64,000 nucleotides of DNA, from NCBI RefSeq assembly GCF_963855985.1, contig NC_087109.1, forward strand, positions 6,406,001 to 6,470,000, in the 5' to 3' direction. Shown one piece after another: positions 35,101-37,461 of this stretch (positions within the stretch are counted from its first letter, which is position 1; the number at the start of each line of letters is the position of its first letter). A program made the translations under genes and the position numbers. The DNA is from Ostrinia nubilalis (taxonomy: Eukaryota > Arthropoda > Insecta > Lepidoptera > Crambidae). The notes beneath the pieces were generated by a model, which was not told the origin of the DNA, did no database searches, and saw only the letters and a program-made list of their open reading frames with translations.

Positions 35101-35595
35101 TCCCAAATATAGCTTGCCCTACCACCACTTCGGGACAACATATGGGCTGGTGCTGAGAAGAAGTGGCGGAAGAAACTCAGTCACCTTTGTCCTGGACTTT
35201 TTTAATAAGGAAATAAACAATATAAGTAACATTTACTGAAAGGGACATTCAAGCTAGAACGAAAAGGGATAGAGATTGAATTTCCATACATTTATGAGCC
35301 AATTTAATTTTTTATAACAGGTTATGCAGGTCGCTTTAGAAAAATGTAAACTTAACTAGGTTCTATGGCAAAATAAAATTCATTCATGATTCAATTCTAT
35401 TTTCATTACATGATAATTTAGTAATTCATTACAAATACCATGCTGCACAGGAAAACCGCAACTTGATAGTCTAGTATTCTAATACAATAATGTACTCACC
35501 TCTTCTGTAACATTCTGGCCGGCTTTCTTCTTTATATCGATCAGGTTTAGCACATTCCCAGTGTTTATTGTCACTTTAGACGCACTTTTCAACAT
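5171..35595 (-). CDS. GCLM: glutamate-cysteine ligase modifier subunit (5' five exons)
   Basis: GCLM binds the catalytic subunit of glutamate-cysteine ligase and lowers its feedback inhibition by glutathione, in the cytosol, at the first step of glutathione synthesis. Five minus-strand exons join in frame. Exon 1 is 35500-35595 (ATG at 35595, phase 0 out). Exon 2 is 33041-33329 and encodes the N-terminal region (LTEWNSQNG, KIGVKIFINED). Exon 3 is 13127-13276 (EYIDNVILSYNP). Exon 4 is 12282-12398 (LPGIKVLWSVLEDYVKEG). Exon 5 is 5171-5356 (QINLASCCVVPP, DVQLLTHADP, the family hallmark). Exons 3, 4 and 5 are all phase 1 at both ends. About 279 residues are encoded here; the C-terminal exon(s) lie left of the window or were not found. 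Exon 2 to exon 3 spans ~19.8 kb because an endogenous virus sits in intron 2. The family and exon joins are seen directly; expression is not. Confidence 0.92.
5360..6300. other. GCLM intron 4 sequence with LINE fragments
   Basis: Intronic sequence upstream of exon 5. It holds a decayed plus-strand RTE LINE tail at about 5735-5895 (ending in the ggagac-ctttg motif shared with the other tails) and otherwise AT-rich DNA. A run of about 14 G lies nearby at about 5023-5037. No gene is recognised. Confidence 0.4.
6305..6561 (-). mobile_element. RTE-type LINE ORF2 C-terminal fragment
   Basis: The minus strand encodes KWQWAGHIARR, GRWGRKVLEWRP and DDLVKVAGG, the typical C-terminus of RTE-clade LINE reverse transcriptases that is very abundant in moth genomes. 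The rest of the element is missing, so this is a 5'-truncated dead copy. Related tails lie at about 870-975, 2730-2840, 4540-4655, 57985-58142 (+) and 59403-59570 (-). Confidence 0.75.
6775..12398 (-). repeat. tandem array of ~37 GCLM exon-4-derived units
   Basis: A 151-155 bp unit is repeated head to tail about 37 times. On the minus strand each unit holds the 3' part of GCLM exon 4 (SEADARKCEAILPGIKVLW...DYVKE), its donor (GAAG/GTAATTACC), about 25 bases of intron 4, and a linker. Only the rightmost unit (12282-12398) has the true acceptor (GTTGCAG at 12399-12405) and is the real exon. Two unit types alternate: one reads CGCGAGAGGTTTACAG at the junction, the other CGCGAGGCAGAGGTTTACAG. A higher-order period of 1520 bp (ten units) is visible from 8156 to 9676 to 11196, and a 612-bp (four-unit) period from 7544 to 8156 to 8768. 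The copies are nearly identical, indicating recent amplification. The array lies wholly in GCLM intron 4. Confidence 0.9.
12517..12608. repeat. palindromic MITE-like element
   Basis: The left arm cctaggattcgcgccgcgat pairs imperfectly with the right arm atcacggcgcgcatcctag, with ttatcg and cgataa inside. It lies in GCLM intron 3. A related, more decayed sequence may be present near 33450-33530. Confidence 0.45.
12712..12850 (+). repeat. dispersed repeat (agccataggacgttcactgc family)
   Basis: This matches 29577-29720 in the same orientation over about 130 bp (agccataggacgttcactgc, ccttcctgctacctttatga, gtgggtggac). It is a SINE- or LINE-tail-like interspersed repeat. The two copies fall on either side of the viral element but outside its target duplication. 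Confidence 0.55.
13292..13297. other. left target-site duplication TATAGT
   Basis: A 6-bp direct repeat of 29521-29526, immediately outside the left TIR. Six-bp duplications are the norm for Polinton/Maverick integration. Confidence 0.85.
13298..13407 (+). repeat. left terminal inverted repeat of the Polinton
   Basis: It begins AGTAGTGTGTTATTGGG and matches the reverse complement of 29416-29520. The outer ~88 bp are identical; the inner end differs by a small indel and a few substitutions. It contains an 80-bp imperfect palindrome at 13304-13383 whose outer arms (gtgttattgggcg...) pair over about 20 bp with one mismatch, and an inner GGTCGCA/TGCGACC stem. Confidence 0.9.
13560..14095 (+). 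repeat. direct duplication in the left arm of the element
   Basis: Segments at about 13560-13792 and 13862-14092 are about 85-90% alike. They share gacgcatgcccttatacagc, gcctcgagagaacacacaga and ctgtaccagcttggctcatg. A 110-codon ORF (13890-14222) runs through the second copy, but the first copy does not keep it open, so coding is doubtful. The function is unknown. Confidence 0.7.
14493..14765 (+). repeat. second direct duplication in the left arm
   Basis: About 14493-14605 and 14658-14765 share cttggaccaaac, gaa(a/g)tcatagtcaa and ataggttga blocks with about 75% identity. They are AT-rich with no ORF. Together with the 13.6/13.9-kb pair and the duplicated exons at 16.7/16.95 kb, this gives the left arm three separate paired duplications. 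Confidence 0.5.
14770..16240. other. AT-rich left-arm sequence, no gene seen
   Basis: Non-coding by inspection, with many stops in all frames. It could be intron or flank of the captured host-like gene at 16.7-17.7 kb, or spacer. No viral ORF is recognised. Confidence 0.4.
16245..16332 (-). repeat. tRNA-derived SINE-like fragment
   Basis: The minus strand contains a B-box-like GTTCGATTCCCGCTC preceded by AGTAGTGGCGTGCAGCAGGA, resembling a degenerate tRNA 3' half. A complete cloverleaf is not present, so a SINE or tRNA relic is more likely than a working tRNA. Confidence 0.35.
16707..17683 (+). CDS. host-like nuclear protein, 3' exons captured inside the viral element
   Basis: Three plus-strand exons join in phase 2: 16707-16787 (27 codons), 16950-17024 (25 codons) and 17276-17683 (stop at 17681-17683). 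The first two are diverged duplicates of one exon (SDSEFE...EPVQ.AKPKRK..TSRD), basic with acidic/serine motifs and probably nuclear. The last exon is GC-rich (roughly two thirds GC between 17330 and 17600, against AT-rich neighbours) and encodes LGVLSDEEEAIEK, then LAGRYYVETRVYSADDARK and a helical C-terminus with WDYLQRFLKKAKTLF. Acceptors and donors are canonical. No family is recognised. It lies between the TIRs, yet its introns and base composition look like host DNA. Upstream exons were not identified, so this may be a fragment rather than a full gene. Confidence 0.6.
17914..21441 (+). CDS. protein-primed family B DNA polymerase (Polinton PolB)
   Basis: 1175 residues, a usual length for Polinton PolB; it copies the linear element from its TIR ends. 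A Cys/His finger at residues ~4-29 (CSECC...H..AAH) is followed by a region with FLWSIVAALYP (~205) seen in insect Polintons, and a second finger at ~322. The 3'-5' exonuclease Exo I motif YADFET is at ~369-374. An endonuclease VII-like Cys/His cluster (CHIC...DHCHLTGRYRG...YC) is at ~465-500, then FHNLAGYDCHLF. Polymerase motif A (DCNNLYG) is at ~764, motif B (KLMNNSVFGK) at ~907-917, and motif C (YTDTDS) at ~1016. The start is the first ATG (aaaATGCC). An AATAAA lies about 100 bases after the stop. No breaks are seen. Confidence 0.93.
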   Translation: MPFCSECCIQVDSRRWVGHLRSAAHKGRCNALQAQDFDGVVELATAFQGRIVSYRITPTDEYVHSLPDMFLHSIFSKIDNLLKLSLKKHISLKVNFEYFANFFLFKNEQSEVKSFVIKNFLVTRNYDFDKIFETLVDSIKNKVEEFEDRDSGWTFLSNVSLEVNINRYDPLRGSGSTYVDLPLTIKKKKACINIRNKDEYCFLWSIVAALYPVKKNGDRTSSYPNFEQVLNIDGMSFPVTFSDIAKFENNNPEISVNVYALKNNRTVVGPIYKSEFKSKTRTKINLLLVENNIKCHFVLIKNLSRLVRSQITKHHGTLYFCDDCLLFFTTEVKLENHTCSGVSTVLPDKGTCLEFKHFERKQDVPFTIYADFETLLVPFQGCEPDPTSSFTSQRQKHIPAAFAYYIVCSFDNDLNKFVQYRGKDCVEIFLDKLYKDIKKIYDILDKEIAMEFDENDAEAFARAEVCHICNKLLIVDKVRDHCHLTGRYRGAAHQYCNLRFSVPKLVPVFFHNLAGYDCHLFIKELAESLGPVKVIAKNKENYVSFTKFLKVNNEKYARIRFVDSFQFLGTSLEKLAGGLEKTDFTYLQKFYPKENEFVLLTRKGVYPYDHMKQWKSYSERKLPHKKCFYNSLTDTDISDEDYAHAQKVWSDFNIKDMGQYTDLYLKTDVLLLTDIFENFRHVCKTNYQLDPAFYLTAPSLSFDAMLLKTGVQLDLLTDLEIIRFIQKGIRGGICLCSTRYAQANNKYMPHYDPSEPDSFLVYIDCNNLYGYSMCQYLPVSDFRLLDQSEIDLLNIIDVDDNAEFGYILEVDLIYPEELHHSHNDYPFCPEKFTPPGGKTSKLIPNLYPKYQYVIHYVYLKTCIKNGLVLDKIHRVLCFRQSPFLAKYINLNTDLRKKAVTSFQQDLFKLMNNSVFGKTLEDSEKRVDVRLVNKWCDKSNKTKKFITADRLIARPNFHSATIYSNNLVAVQMKQERIILDKPIYIGFAVLELSKSHMYDFHYSVVKPHYGDKVQLCYTDTDSFVYRIETEDFYRDLKKNFINYFDTSNYSSDNVFGLPLKNKKIPGLFKDELGGKIMTEFVGLRSKLYCIKTESTLIKKAKGVKKNVIRDLSSSDYKSVLLDDKIIRKKNILFRCIKHEIFTQSVNKVALSNQDDKRFISSDKITTWAWGHHRNLF
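21682..22344 (+). CDS. small accessory protein of the element, probably two exons
   Basis: A 68-codon ORF starts at 21682 and meets a GTAAGT donor at 21829. A CTTTTCAG acceptor directly precedes ATGATG at 21922, where a 140-codon ORF begins; the join is phase 0, so either a spliced product or a shorter one from 21922 is possible. The 21922-22344 part has a basic stretch (KRVRRK...RKKARSS) like a nuclear localisation signal, then an acidic C-terminal half (DPDEHSESDD). AATAAA at about 22409 ends the unit. No family is recognised. It is convergent with the structural block. Confidence 0.5.
22545..23036 (-). CDS. 163-aa conserved Polinton-associated protein, function unknown
   Basis: It begins with a hydrophobic strand followed by a second (NIIVDLQGFKN...FIIKEFAI), a layout reminiscent of an RNase H-like fold, then KPPYPFSSLT and a Cys-rich C-terminus (CALKNVMCIKKWC). 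The start ATG overlaps the capsid ORF stop as ATGA at 23033-23036, so it is probably translated by re-initiation. It is the last gene of the minus-strand block; AATAAA overlaps its stop. Similar reading frames occur in insect Polinton-like loci by my recollection; a nuclease role is only a guess. Confidence 0.5.
   Translation of the reverse strand: MNSNNIIVDLQGFKNSKNEFIIKEFAIATQEHTHIFLIKPPYPFSSLTAEEKKQVCWIEKNRGYRWNEGYIDYREFQRLIVPYLKGKYILVKGEEKIKWVHNLCNQNDVLDVTCLGAPNLSTLYKLYCFDNPTLFNCFTHKKYCALKNVMCIKKWCVEKNVAV
23033..24241 (-). CDS. major capsid protein, double jelly-roll (hexon-like)
   Basis: 402 residues, predominantly beta-strand in character, with IPINQQDLYVLPSLSSLYIEGK near residues 38-59 and FRNWDLYEYP about mid-protein. 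Size, position between penton-like and end genes, and pattern fit the double-jelly-roll hexon-like protein of insect Polintons/adintoviruses, which builds the icosahedral shell. The start ATG overlaps the stop of the 48-aa ORF as ATGA; its own stop overlaps the next ATG the same way. It is unbroken. The assignment rests on context and recognised pattern rather than a catalytic motif. Confidence 0.75.
   Translation of the reverse strand: MNILNISQQTSYDNSIESFEYHSYKPYVTSFNKNDEIRIPINQQDLYVLPSLSSLYIEGKVVVYNSTTKEKVSNVHFVNNPGLFLFQDIRYELNGVEIDKIKNAGITTTMKSYLSLNENESKCGRVWGWSTAGTNNTSGGAFSASIPLNRILGFAEDYEKIIINCKHELVLLRSNTNLNAVKLNAGEVVDDIIINKIIWRVPHIKVSDRERINLLKHLEKDRAIPLVFRNWDLYEYPLLPKTRKHTWSIKTSSQIEKPRFVVIALQTNRKHNAVLSMAEFDHCHVRDVRVFLNSTYYPYEGLNVSFSEEKIALLYEQYSRFQQSYHGRRSEPLLSLKEFRDVAPLFVIDCSRQHETLKGSIDVRVEIETDQEIPDQTAAYCLILNDCIFEYKPLSNIVKKIS
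24238..24384 (-). CDS. 48-aa basic small ORF between penton and capsid genes
   Basis: The ORF starts at ATG 24384, overlapping the penton-like stop (ATGA), and ends in TGA at 24238-24240, overlapping the capsid ATG (ATGA). The peptide is rich in Lys, Arg, Thr and Leu (PLSSKRTFHKDRPLQLKKK). The exact overlaps at both ends argue that it is a real cistron or a coupling ORF rather than spacer. No family is recognised; a small core or minor capsid peptide is possible. Confidence 0.5.
   Translation of the reverse strand: MINFNKNPSTLRTPLSSKRTFHKDRPLQLKKKLTKTNKEFLKLIGLIK
24381..25085 (-). CDS. penton-like minor capsid protein
   Basis: 234 residues from ATG 25085, or 223 from the second in-frame ATG at 25052 (MSFTVSITGTG), which lies just after the protease stop. 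It contains EIPEGSYELQDICDYL (about residues 69-84), a pattern typical of the Polinton penton/minor capsid protein, and otherwise alternates strands like a jelly roll. Expected role: pentameric vertex of the capsid. The ATG at 25085 overlaps the protease ORF by 17 nt. Unbroken. Confidence 0.7.
   Translation of the reverse strand: MKIINKRVSIIMSFTVSITGTGASLTTNYSPTLELREDYECGLLYFSTFNSIPNIDERNNKFYYGENEIIEIPEGSYELQDICDYLKNNIKNTTLKLTCNNNTLKTNIFCSKDVHFHKSSSIGKILGFGMQTINANISTESKYPVSILSTTIVRIECDVVSGSFVNGKASHIIYEFVPNVPPGYRIIEIPKNLIYFPVNQSSISAINIRLLDAENKEINLRGEEVQLYLHFRKK
25069..25454 (-). CDS. adenain-type cysteine protease, likely expressed by -1 frameshift
   Basis: This is the maturation protease of the capsid (C5/Ulp1 fold). 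The triad is visible: His in GTHWVAF, Asp in YYDSFG, and Cys in NCGHLC, with the oxyanion Gln in HQAFG. The family-typical N-terminal stretch (RLPRRALTNLDI and FFRGVFMRD) is present in frame, but the first in-frame ATG (25371) lies inside it, so normal AUG initiation would remove conserved residues. The frame is open back to the A AAA AAC heptamer at 25458-25464, directly before the stop of the PLA2/pX ORF; a -1 shift there enters this frame. The listed right end is the first codons after that site. Unbroken. Confidence 0.85.
25455..26183 (-). CDS. phospholipase A2 domain plus pX-like core protein
   Basis: 242 residues. The N-terminus has the calcium loop YQFCGPG (~24-30) and the catalytic HD in CMHHDIAY (~51-58), as in parvoviral VP1-type PLA2, used by virions to breach endosomal membranes. 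A Lys/Arg-rich middle follows, then a Gly/Ala hydrophobic segment (LPLIPIFAGLSALGSLAGG, ~165-183) and a C-terminal GKGLYIKPHKK motif like the adenovirus pX/mu-related protein of adintoviruses. It lies 37 nt after the integrase stop. Its last sense codons form a canonical -1 slippery site leading into the protease. Confidence 0.85.
   Translation of the reverse strand: MKGGSGIINTLIDHLPFELHLPGYQFCGPGTKLQKRLLQGDRGINKLDEACMHHDIAYLNKDSGARQKADLELLNMAKKRLKSKDVGRGEKIASWIVKNAMKAKIRAGRGITSFKKGIKKIKTELKKIKSKDNHSAIKYAYAAAKKLFANKKGIRLPRCIPLPKCGGLLPLIPIFAGLSALGSLAGGAAGIAKAVNDSKAAQKSLMESERHNRMMEAVALGKGLYIKPHKKGAGLYLNPSKN
25458..25464 (-). promoter_or_regulatory. candidate -1 programmed frameshift site (A AAA AAC)
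   Basis: In the zero frame of the PLA2/pX ORF the last codons read TCA AAA AAC TGA, so A AAA AAC fits the X XXY YYZ consensus exactly and abuts the stop. A -1 slip continues into the protease frame. Downstream only a weak AGCG/CGCT stem is visible; no strong stimulator or pseudoknot was identified by eye. Confidence 0.6.
26221..27156 (-). CDS. retroviral-type integrase (RVE) with C-terminal chromodomain
   Basis: 311 residues from ATG 27156, chosen because an upstream in-frame extension starts only with TTG. The catalytic DDE residues are Asp35 (WQADLMDF), Asp97 (LQTDLGTEF) and Glu131 (IVERVIRT). The C-terminus holds an SH3-like segment (FQVGDFVRISK) and a chromodomain (VIKRKGNKLFVKWLGL...SWVD), which can guide integration to chromatin marks. 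The enzyme inserts the linear element and makes the 6-bp duplication seen here. The start overlaps the stop of the fibre-like ORF by 8 nt (ATGAGTAA). Unbroken. Confidence 0.93.
   Translation of the reverse strand: MSKQDIVNELHKAARRNFIRRHTIIKGIDDLWQADLMDFQKYSSFNKGYKYVLVVIDAFSKYVWVRPLKSKSKQSVTNAMRSIFTESTRKPRNLQTDLGTEFYNDCFKQLTKSYNINHYSTYSIKKAAIVERVIRTIKSHLYKIFSLCGRYQWFKNNLDAVVLQYNNTLHRVTKFKPINVNDSNEIVVRSNIIKSHKPQTRKRSSFQVGDFVRISKFKGDFYKGYTPNWSTEIFRIIKIKQTNPQTYQIEDKHNQIILGSFYGYELQKTTLPDLYLIEKVIKRKGNKLFVKWLGLSDKENSWVDKSECVYK
27149..27499 (-). CDS. fibre-like small structural protein (tail-fibre motif)
   Basis: 116 residues. The centre (SSRLKGLPTPKNDDEAVNKE, then YVDK) closely resembles the trimerisation motif repeated in phage tail fibres and some virus attachment proteins. 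It is followed by a coiled-coil-like stretch (QDLKNELKTIQSNIKKYLNNLEKL). The ATG overlaps the preceding stop as ATGA. Expected role by analogy: a trimeric spike or fibre foot; this is inference from the motif. No catalytic residues. Confidence 0.55.
   Translation of the reverse strand: MNIDKFGHHVHKRLRLSEFTNILTDDTLVRSDTGDFDLKSSRLKGLPTPKNDDEAVNKEYVDKCVQDLKNELKTIQSNIKKYLNNLEKLTTNNLSTFYYTKEEIDRMIAAKSIKNE
27496..28539 (-). CDS. acidic Polinton-associated protein, function unknown
   Basis: 347 residues from ATG 28539; a longer version would need a TTG start. The N-terminal third is helical and charged (KSAAAVKRKVEMIKD), and the middle is an acidic Ser-rich linker (EESDDDEEDLDNIDV). The C-terminal domain, with VPYGIRNVKGKLMLG, YWDDPNELVERLKLL and AAGNTGVQNEIYSIIEELHEAG, recurs in insect Polinton-like loci and may correspond to DUF8207, from memory. 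Lying between the ATPase and fibre-like genes suggests a virion or DNA-packaging role. No enzyme motif is seen. Confidence 0.6.
   Translation of the reverse strand: MERNLKEQIVKSAAAVKRKVEMIKDVKNSNDMALDTIFKPIIDPLKLLTNQTDEKRLINEGSEQNSEAKRTKYSESEASNTSAEDYEESDDDEEDLDNIDVCKTSNKTLTTSPSVDYDVHENSFKSLQSSPSTNNDSLSWSVSSEVMSDVPYGIRNVKGKLMLGNTRVHDDDRILKIGNRSLKKTPGLKELLYKKIPDLKIITNEDLQNYKLVLIDTNAHKRNCDPSKPINSNKGFKYMNVIKPLFKFSRSHTSSVESLPRGEGVDILKEVKKDTDLVYWDDPNELVERLKLLFGSWAAGNTGVQNEIYSIIEELHEAGIIKDIKYIKLPTGGFGSTITLQKPSRRQ
28618..29412 (-). CDS. A32/FtsK-type genome packaging ATPase
   Basis: 264 residues from ATG 29412. Walker A is GPSNCGKT (~76-83) and Walker B SIIIFDD (~147-153), with an Asn/Gln-containing MNQTYTK sensor further on. 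It matches the packaging ATPase that pumps DNA into Polinton and NCLDV capsids. The open frame continues upstream through the TIR and past the element end to 29607, but ATG 29412, just 4 bases inside the right TIR, is the natural start. Its promoter must therefore lie in the TIR or in flanking host DNA. First gene of the minus-strand block. Confidence 0.88.
   Translation of the reverse strand: MNMNLFRTTSFNHRREYIVLSSLKPIDHNSQVKNSVMKFLKQKESLKLECVCPEASNELKRHGKLLPNTIRSIVCGPSNCGKTNLVISLLLHKDGPRFRNLYVYSKSLYQPKYVFLEKVLDKVAGTSYNKYNHNSEILSPHEALPDSIIIFDDVACENQNNIRDYFAMGRHKNIDCFYMNQTYTKIPKQLVRDNANLIILFKQDDINLRHVYDEHVGSDMSWSQFREMCSTVWSKPYSYVVINKDCERNKGCYRMKFDTFIVMD
29416..29520 (-). repeat. right terminal inverted repeat of the Polinton
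   Basis: The reverse complement starts AGTAGTGTGTTATTGGG and matches 13298-13407. It holds the same 80-bp imperfect palindrome (29435-29514). It lies immediately upstream of the ATPase start. Confidence 0.9.
29521..29526. other. right target-site duplication TATAGT
   Basis: A perfect 6-bp match to 13292-13297, directly outside the right TIR. Confidence 0.85.
29577..29720 (+). repeat. dispersed repeat (agccataggacgttcactgc family)
   Basis: Same family as 12712-12850, here slightly longer, with atcggttggtagcggcctgc. Confidence 0.55.
30203..30437 (+). mobile_element. lepidopteran dispersed repeat (ctagctttccgcc...agtatagat)
   Basis: It starts ctagctttccgccagcggct and ends tttataatattagtatagat, with a gacagacagacaga run near the 3' side. 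Another copy is at 34322-34556 and a partial one at 58535-58665. The ctag-plus-GC-rich-hairpin end resembles Lep1-type Helitron ends, but the class is uncertain. Confidence 0.5.
30440..31965. other. GCLM intron 2 sequence with repeat relics
   Basis: No gene is recognised. About 31180-31330 is a GC-richer foldback-like tract. About 31330-31580 resembles the 3' end of a non-LTR element (gttttagtgggtttaccccg, cccggcagtggtgacgatgc), and the ORFs there are likely repeat artefacts. Confidence 0.35.
31966..32147. mobile_element. palindromic MITE
   Basis: Terminal inverted repeats of about 35 bp, starting gtaggcgcacaccgttgatt and containing ttggccgatag, flank a short core. It lies in GCLM intron 2. 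Confidence 0.65.
34322..34556 (+). mobile_element. second copy of the ctagctttccgcc dispersed repeat
   Basis: It starts ctagctttccgcccgcggct, contains aaccaaacaaacaaacaaag, and ends in an AT microsatellite (ataatattatataatat). It lies in GCLM intron 1. Confidence 0.5.
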
Positions 35596-35795
35596 CGCGA
35601 CCAACTAAATTGACTATTTTACAAACGATAGTATTGTGGCCTTGCAGTCGCTACGTAACAAGGTTATCGGCCAGTCCCAGCGCGCAAACGTGAGCGAATA
35701 TTACGGCTACCGGCAGCGGTGGACAACTGAATAGCTGGCTTCATGAAAACTCATTATAAACTATCAGCTGGTACCCAAACTGATACGGCACTATA

Positions 35796-35834
35796 TGACG
35801 TATTGACCAAAATTATGACGCAATGTATGAGTCA
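35796..35834 (-). promoter_or_regulatory. AP-1/CRE-like site cluster upstream of GCLM
   Basis: Three TGA-type half or full sites lie 200-240 bp upstream of the GCLM start codon: TGACGTA (35796), TGACGCAA (35816) and a perfect TGAGTCA (35828-35834). GCLM is classically induced through bZIP factors (Nrf2/CncC-Maf, AP-1, ATF). No full TGACNNNGC element was found, so this is suggestive only. Confidence 0.35.
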
Positions 35835-36382
35835 GGATCGCTTTATCATATCTCTAGAATAATTTCAATGTGGGTTTGGCTGAAGCAAGTAAAGAGCAGA
35901 CGGATACGGAGAATTTTTTAAATAAAATTTCTGTGAATTATTCTTGCTGTCAAGAACGACGTCAAGCAAGAAGTTTTTGGTTGAGAGAGGGAGAAGCCAG
36001 ATCTATTTCGATATCGATATTATTATCTGATGTATCGATTTTTTTCTACTTTATTTTTGTTACCATAATGTATTGGTTTTTCTCACCTCTACTGTCCTTT
36101 AAAAAAAAGATCTTCTATCTTTTGCTAGCTTCAGCATTCACCTGCAGCCTGCAGCATCTTTAAATCAAGATCTGCTTAGTAAATTATTATCGTAATGTCA
36201 GATCATAATTATGTAGCAAGCTAATCATAATATTTTTAATACCTACCCAATAGATATAGATGTTGACGACTTACATACAGACGCCTACCTACTTTAGATC
36301 CCAAACTTAAAATAATAATCTTTTTTAAGTAGGAGGGAACCGTTCTCAGAACTCGTGTGGGCTCAGAACACCTCCTAACTAT

Positions 36383-36852
36383 TGCCCCAATTGCGCTAAT
36401 TTTTAACGTCTCCAATTCAAAATTTTGACCATTCCATGAAGAACGAAAAGTGACCGGTCGTATAAAAACGTTTCATGGATTTGCGTTTTATTAAAACTCT
36501 TTTTTTTTTTTTTTAAGAAATAATAAATCAAATTCATGTTTAAATGCAGTTAATGACATAATTTTTAAATTGTCACTATTAATATTTTTTACTGAATAAC
36601 CTGTAAAAGTTAATTCTACAATTTCTGAAAAATCACCTTAAAGTAACCTTTTCATTAGTGTAACCTAAAAGTAACCAATGCAGTTCAAAAGTAACCTAAA
36701 AGGTTACAAAAATAACCTTCTGGCAACACTGGTCTATGCTTCGTTCTAGCTGTCAAACAAAACGACACCACGATACGGATTTGTCAAACAGCTGATGTTC
36801 GTTCATCATCCGGGCGCGTTGAAGATGAAATTTTTTAGCGCAATTGGGGCTC
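36383..36852. mobile_element. MITE with gccccaattgcgcta termini
   Basis: Inverted ends gccccaattgcgctaa and ttagcgcaattggggc, about 20 bp each, enclose ~430 bp of AT-rich sequence. No ORF. No clear target duplication. Confidence 0.5.
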
Positions 36853-37461
36853 TGGACAAGTTACAAAACTTGACCGTTGTTAATAAATACAAAATCAATT
36901 TCATATTGAAAACTATGGCTCGGCGTAGATGATAGACAAATCGATTGTTTTTAATTTACATAAAACAATTTTTGATTTGTCTTATATCGACATTGAATTT
37001 CACACTCAAGGATACATCCTTAGTGCTTTGCTCTCTTTTTTTTTCTCAAGAAAAAATACTAGTACTTGGAAGTTTAATTTTCTACTACAACAATTTAATC
37101 TTGATTTGTTAATTTGTGATAGAAGAGAGGGTTTCATTCTTCTGTACTTTTGAAAAATCACGGACAATTCACGGACAATCATACTTTAGTAGAGGAATAA
37201 ATGTTATGAAATGTGAATATGACGTAGTGCGTTTTAACCTTAAAGCACACTCAAATTGCCCGTGTCCAAGGCTGTGTCATTCAGTCATTTAGCAGCCAGC
37301 TGTCATTACTGTCAAAGTCAACATTCATTCATCATTCATTTTTTTTTGTCATCACATCATTCCGGTTTTTTTGTGGTGGTTGTGTGACTTGTGGAAAATT
37401 AAATAATTTCAATTTATTTACAAATTAGTCGAATTTCATAAATTATTGCTACTTTAGAACC

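Noticed and set aside
35870..36163. 97-codon ORF with hydrophobic stretches
   Set aside because: AT-rich, Phe/Ser-rich by composition, no splice or family support; adjacent to the GCLM promoter side.
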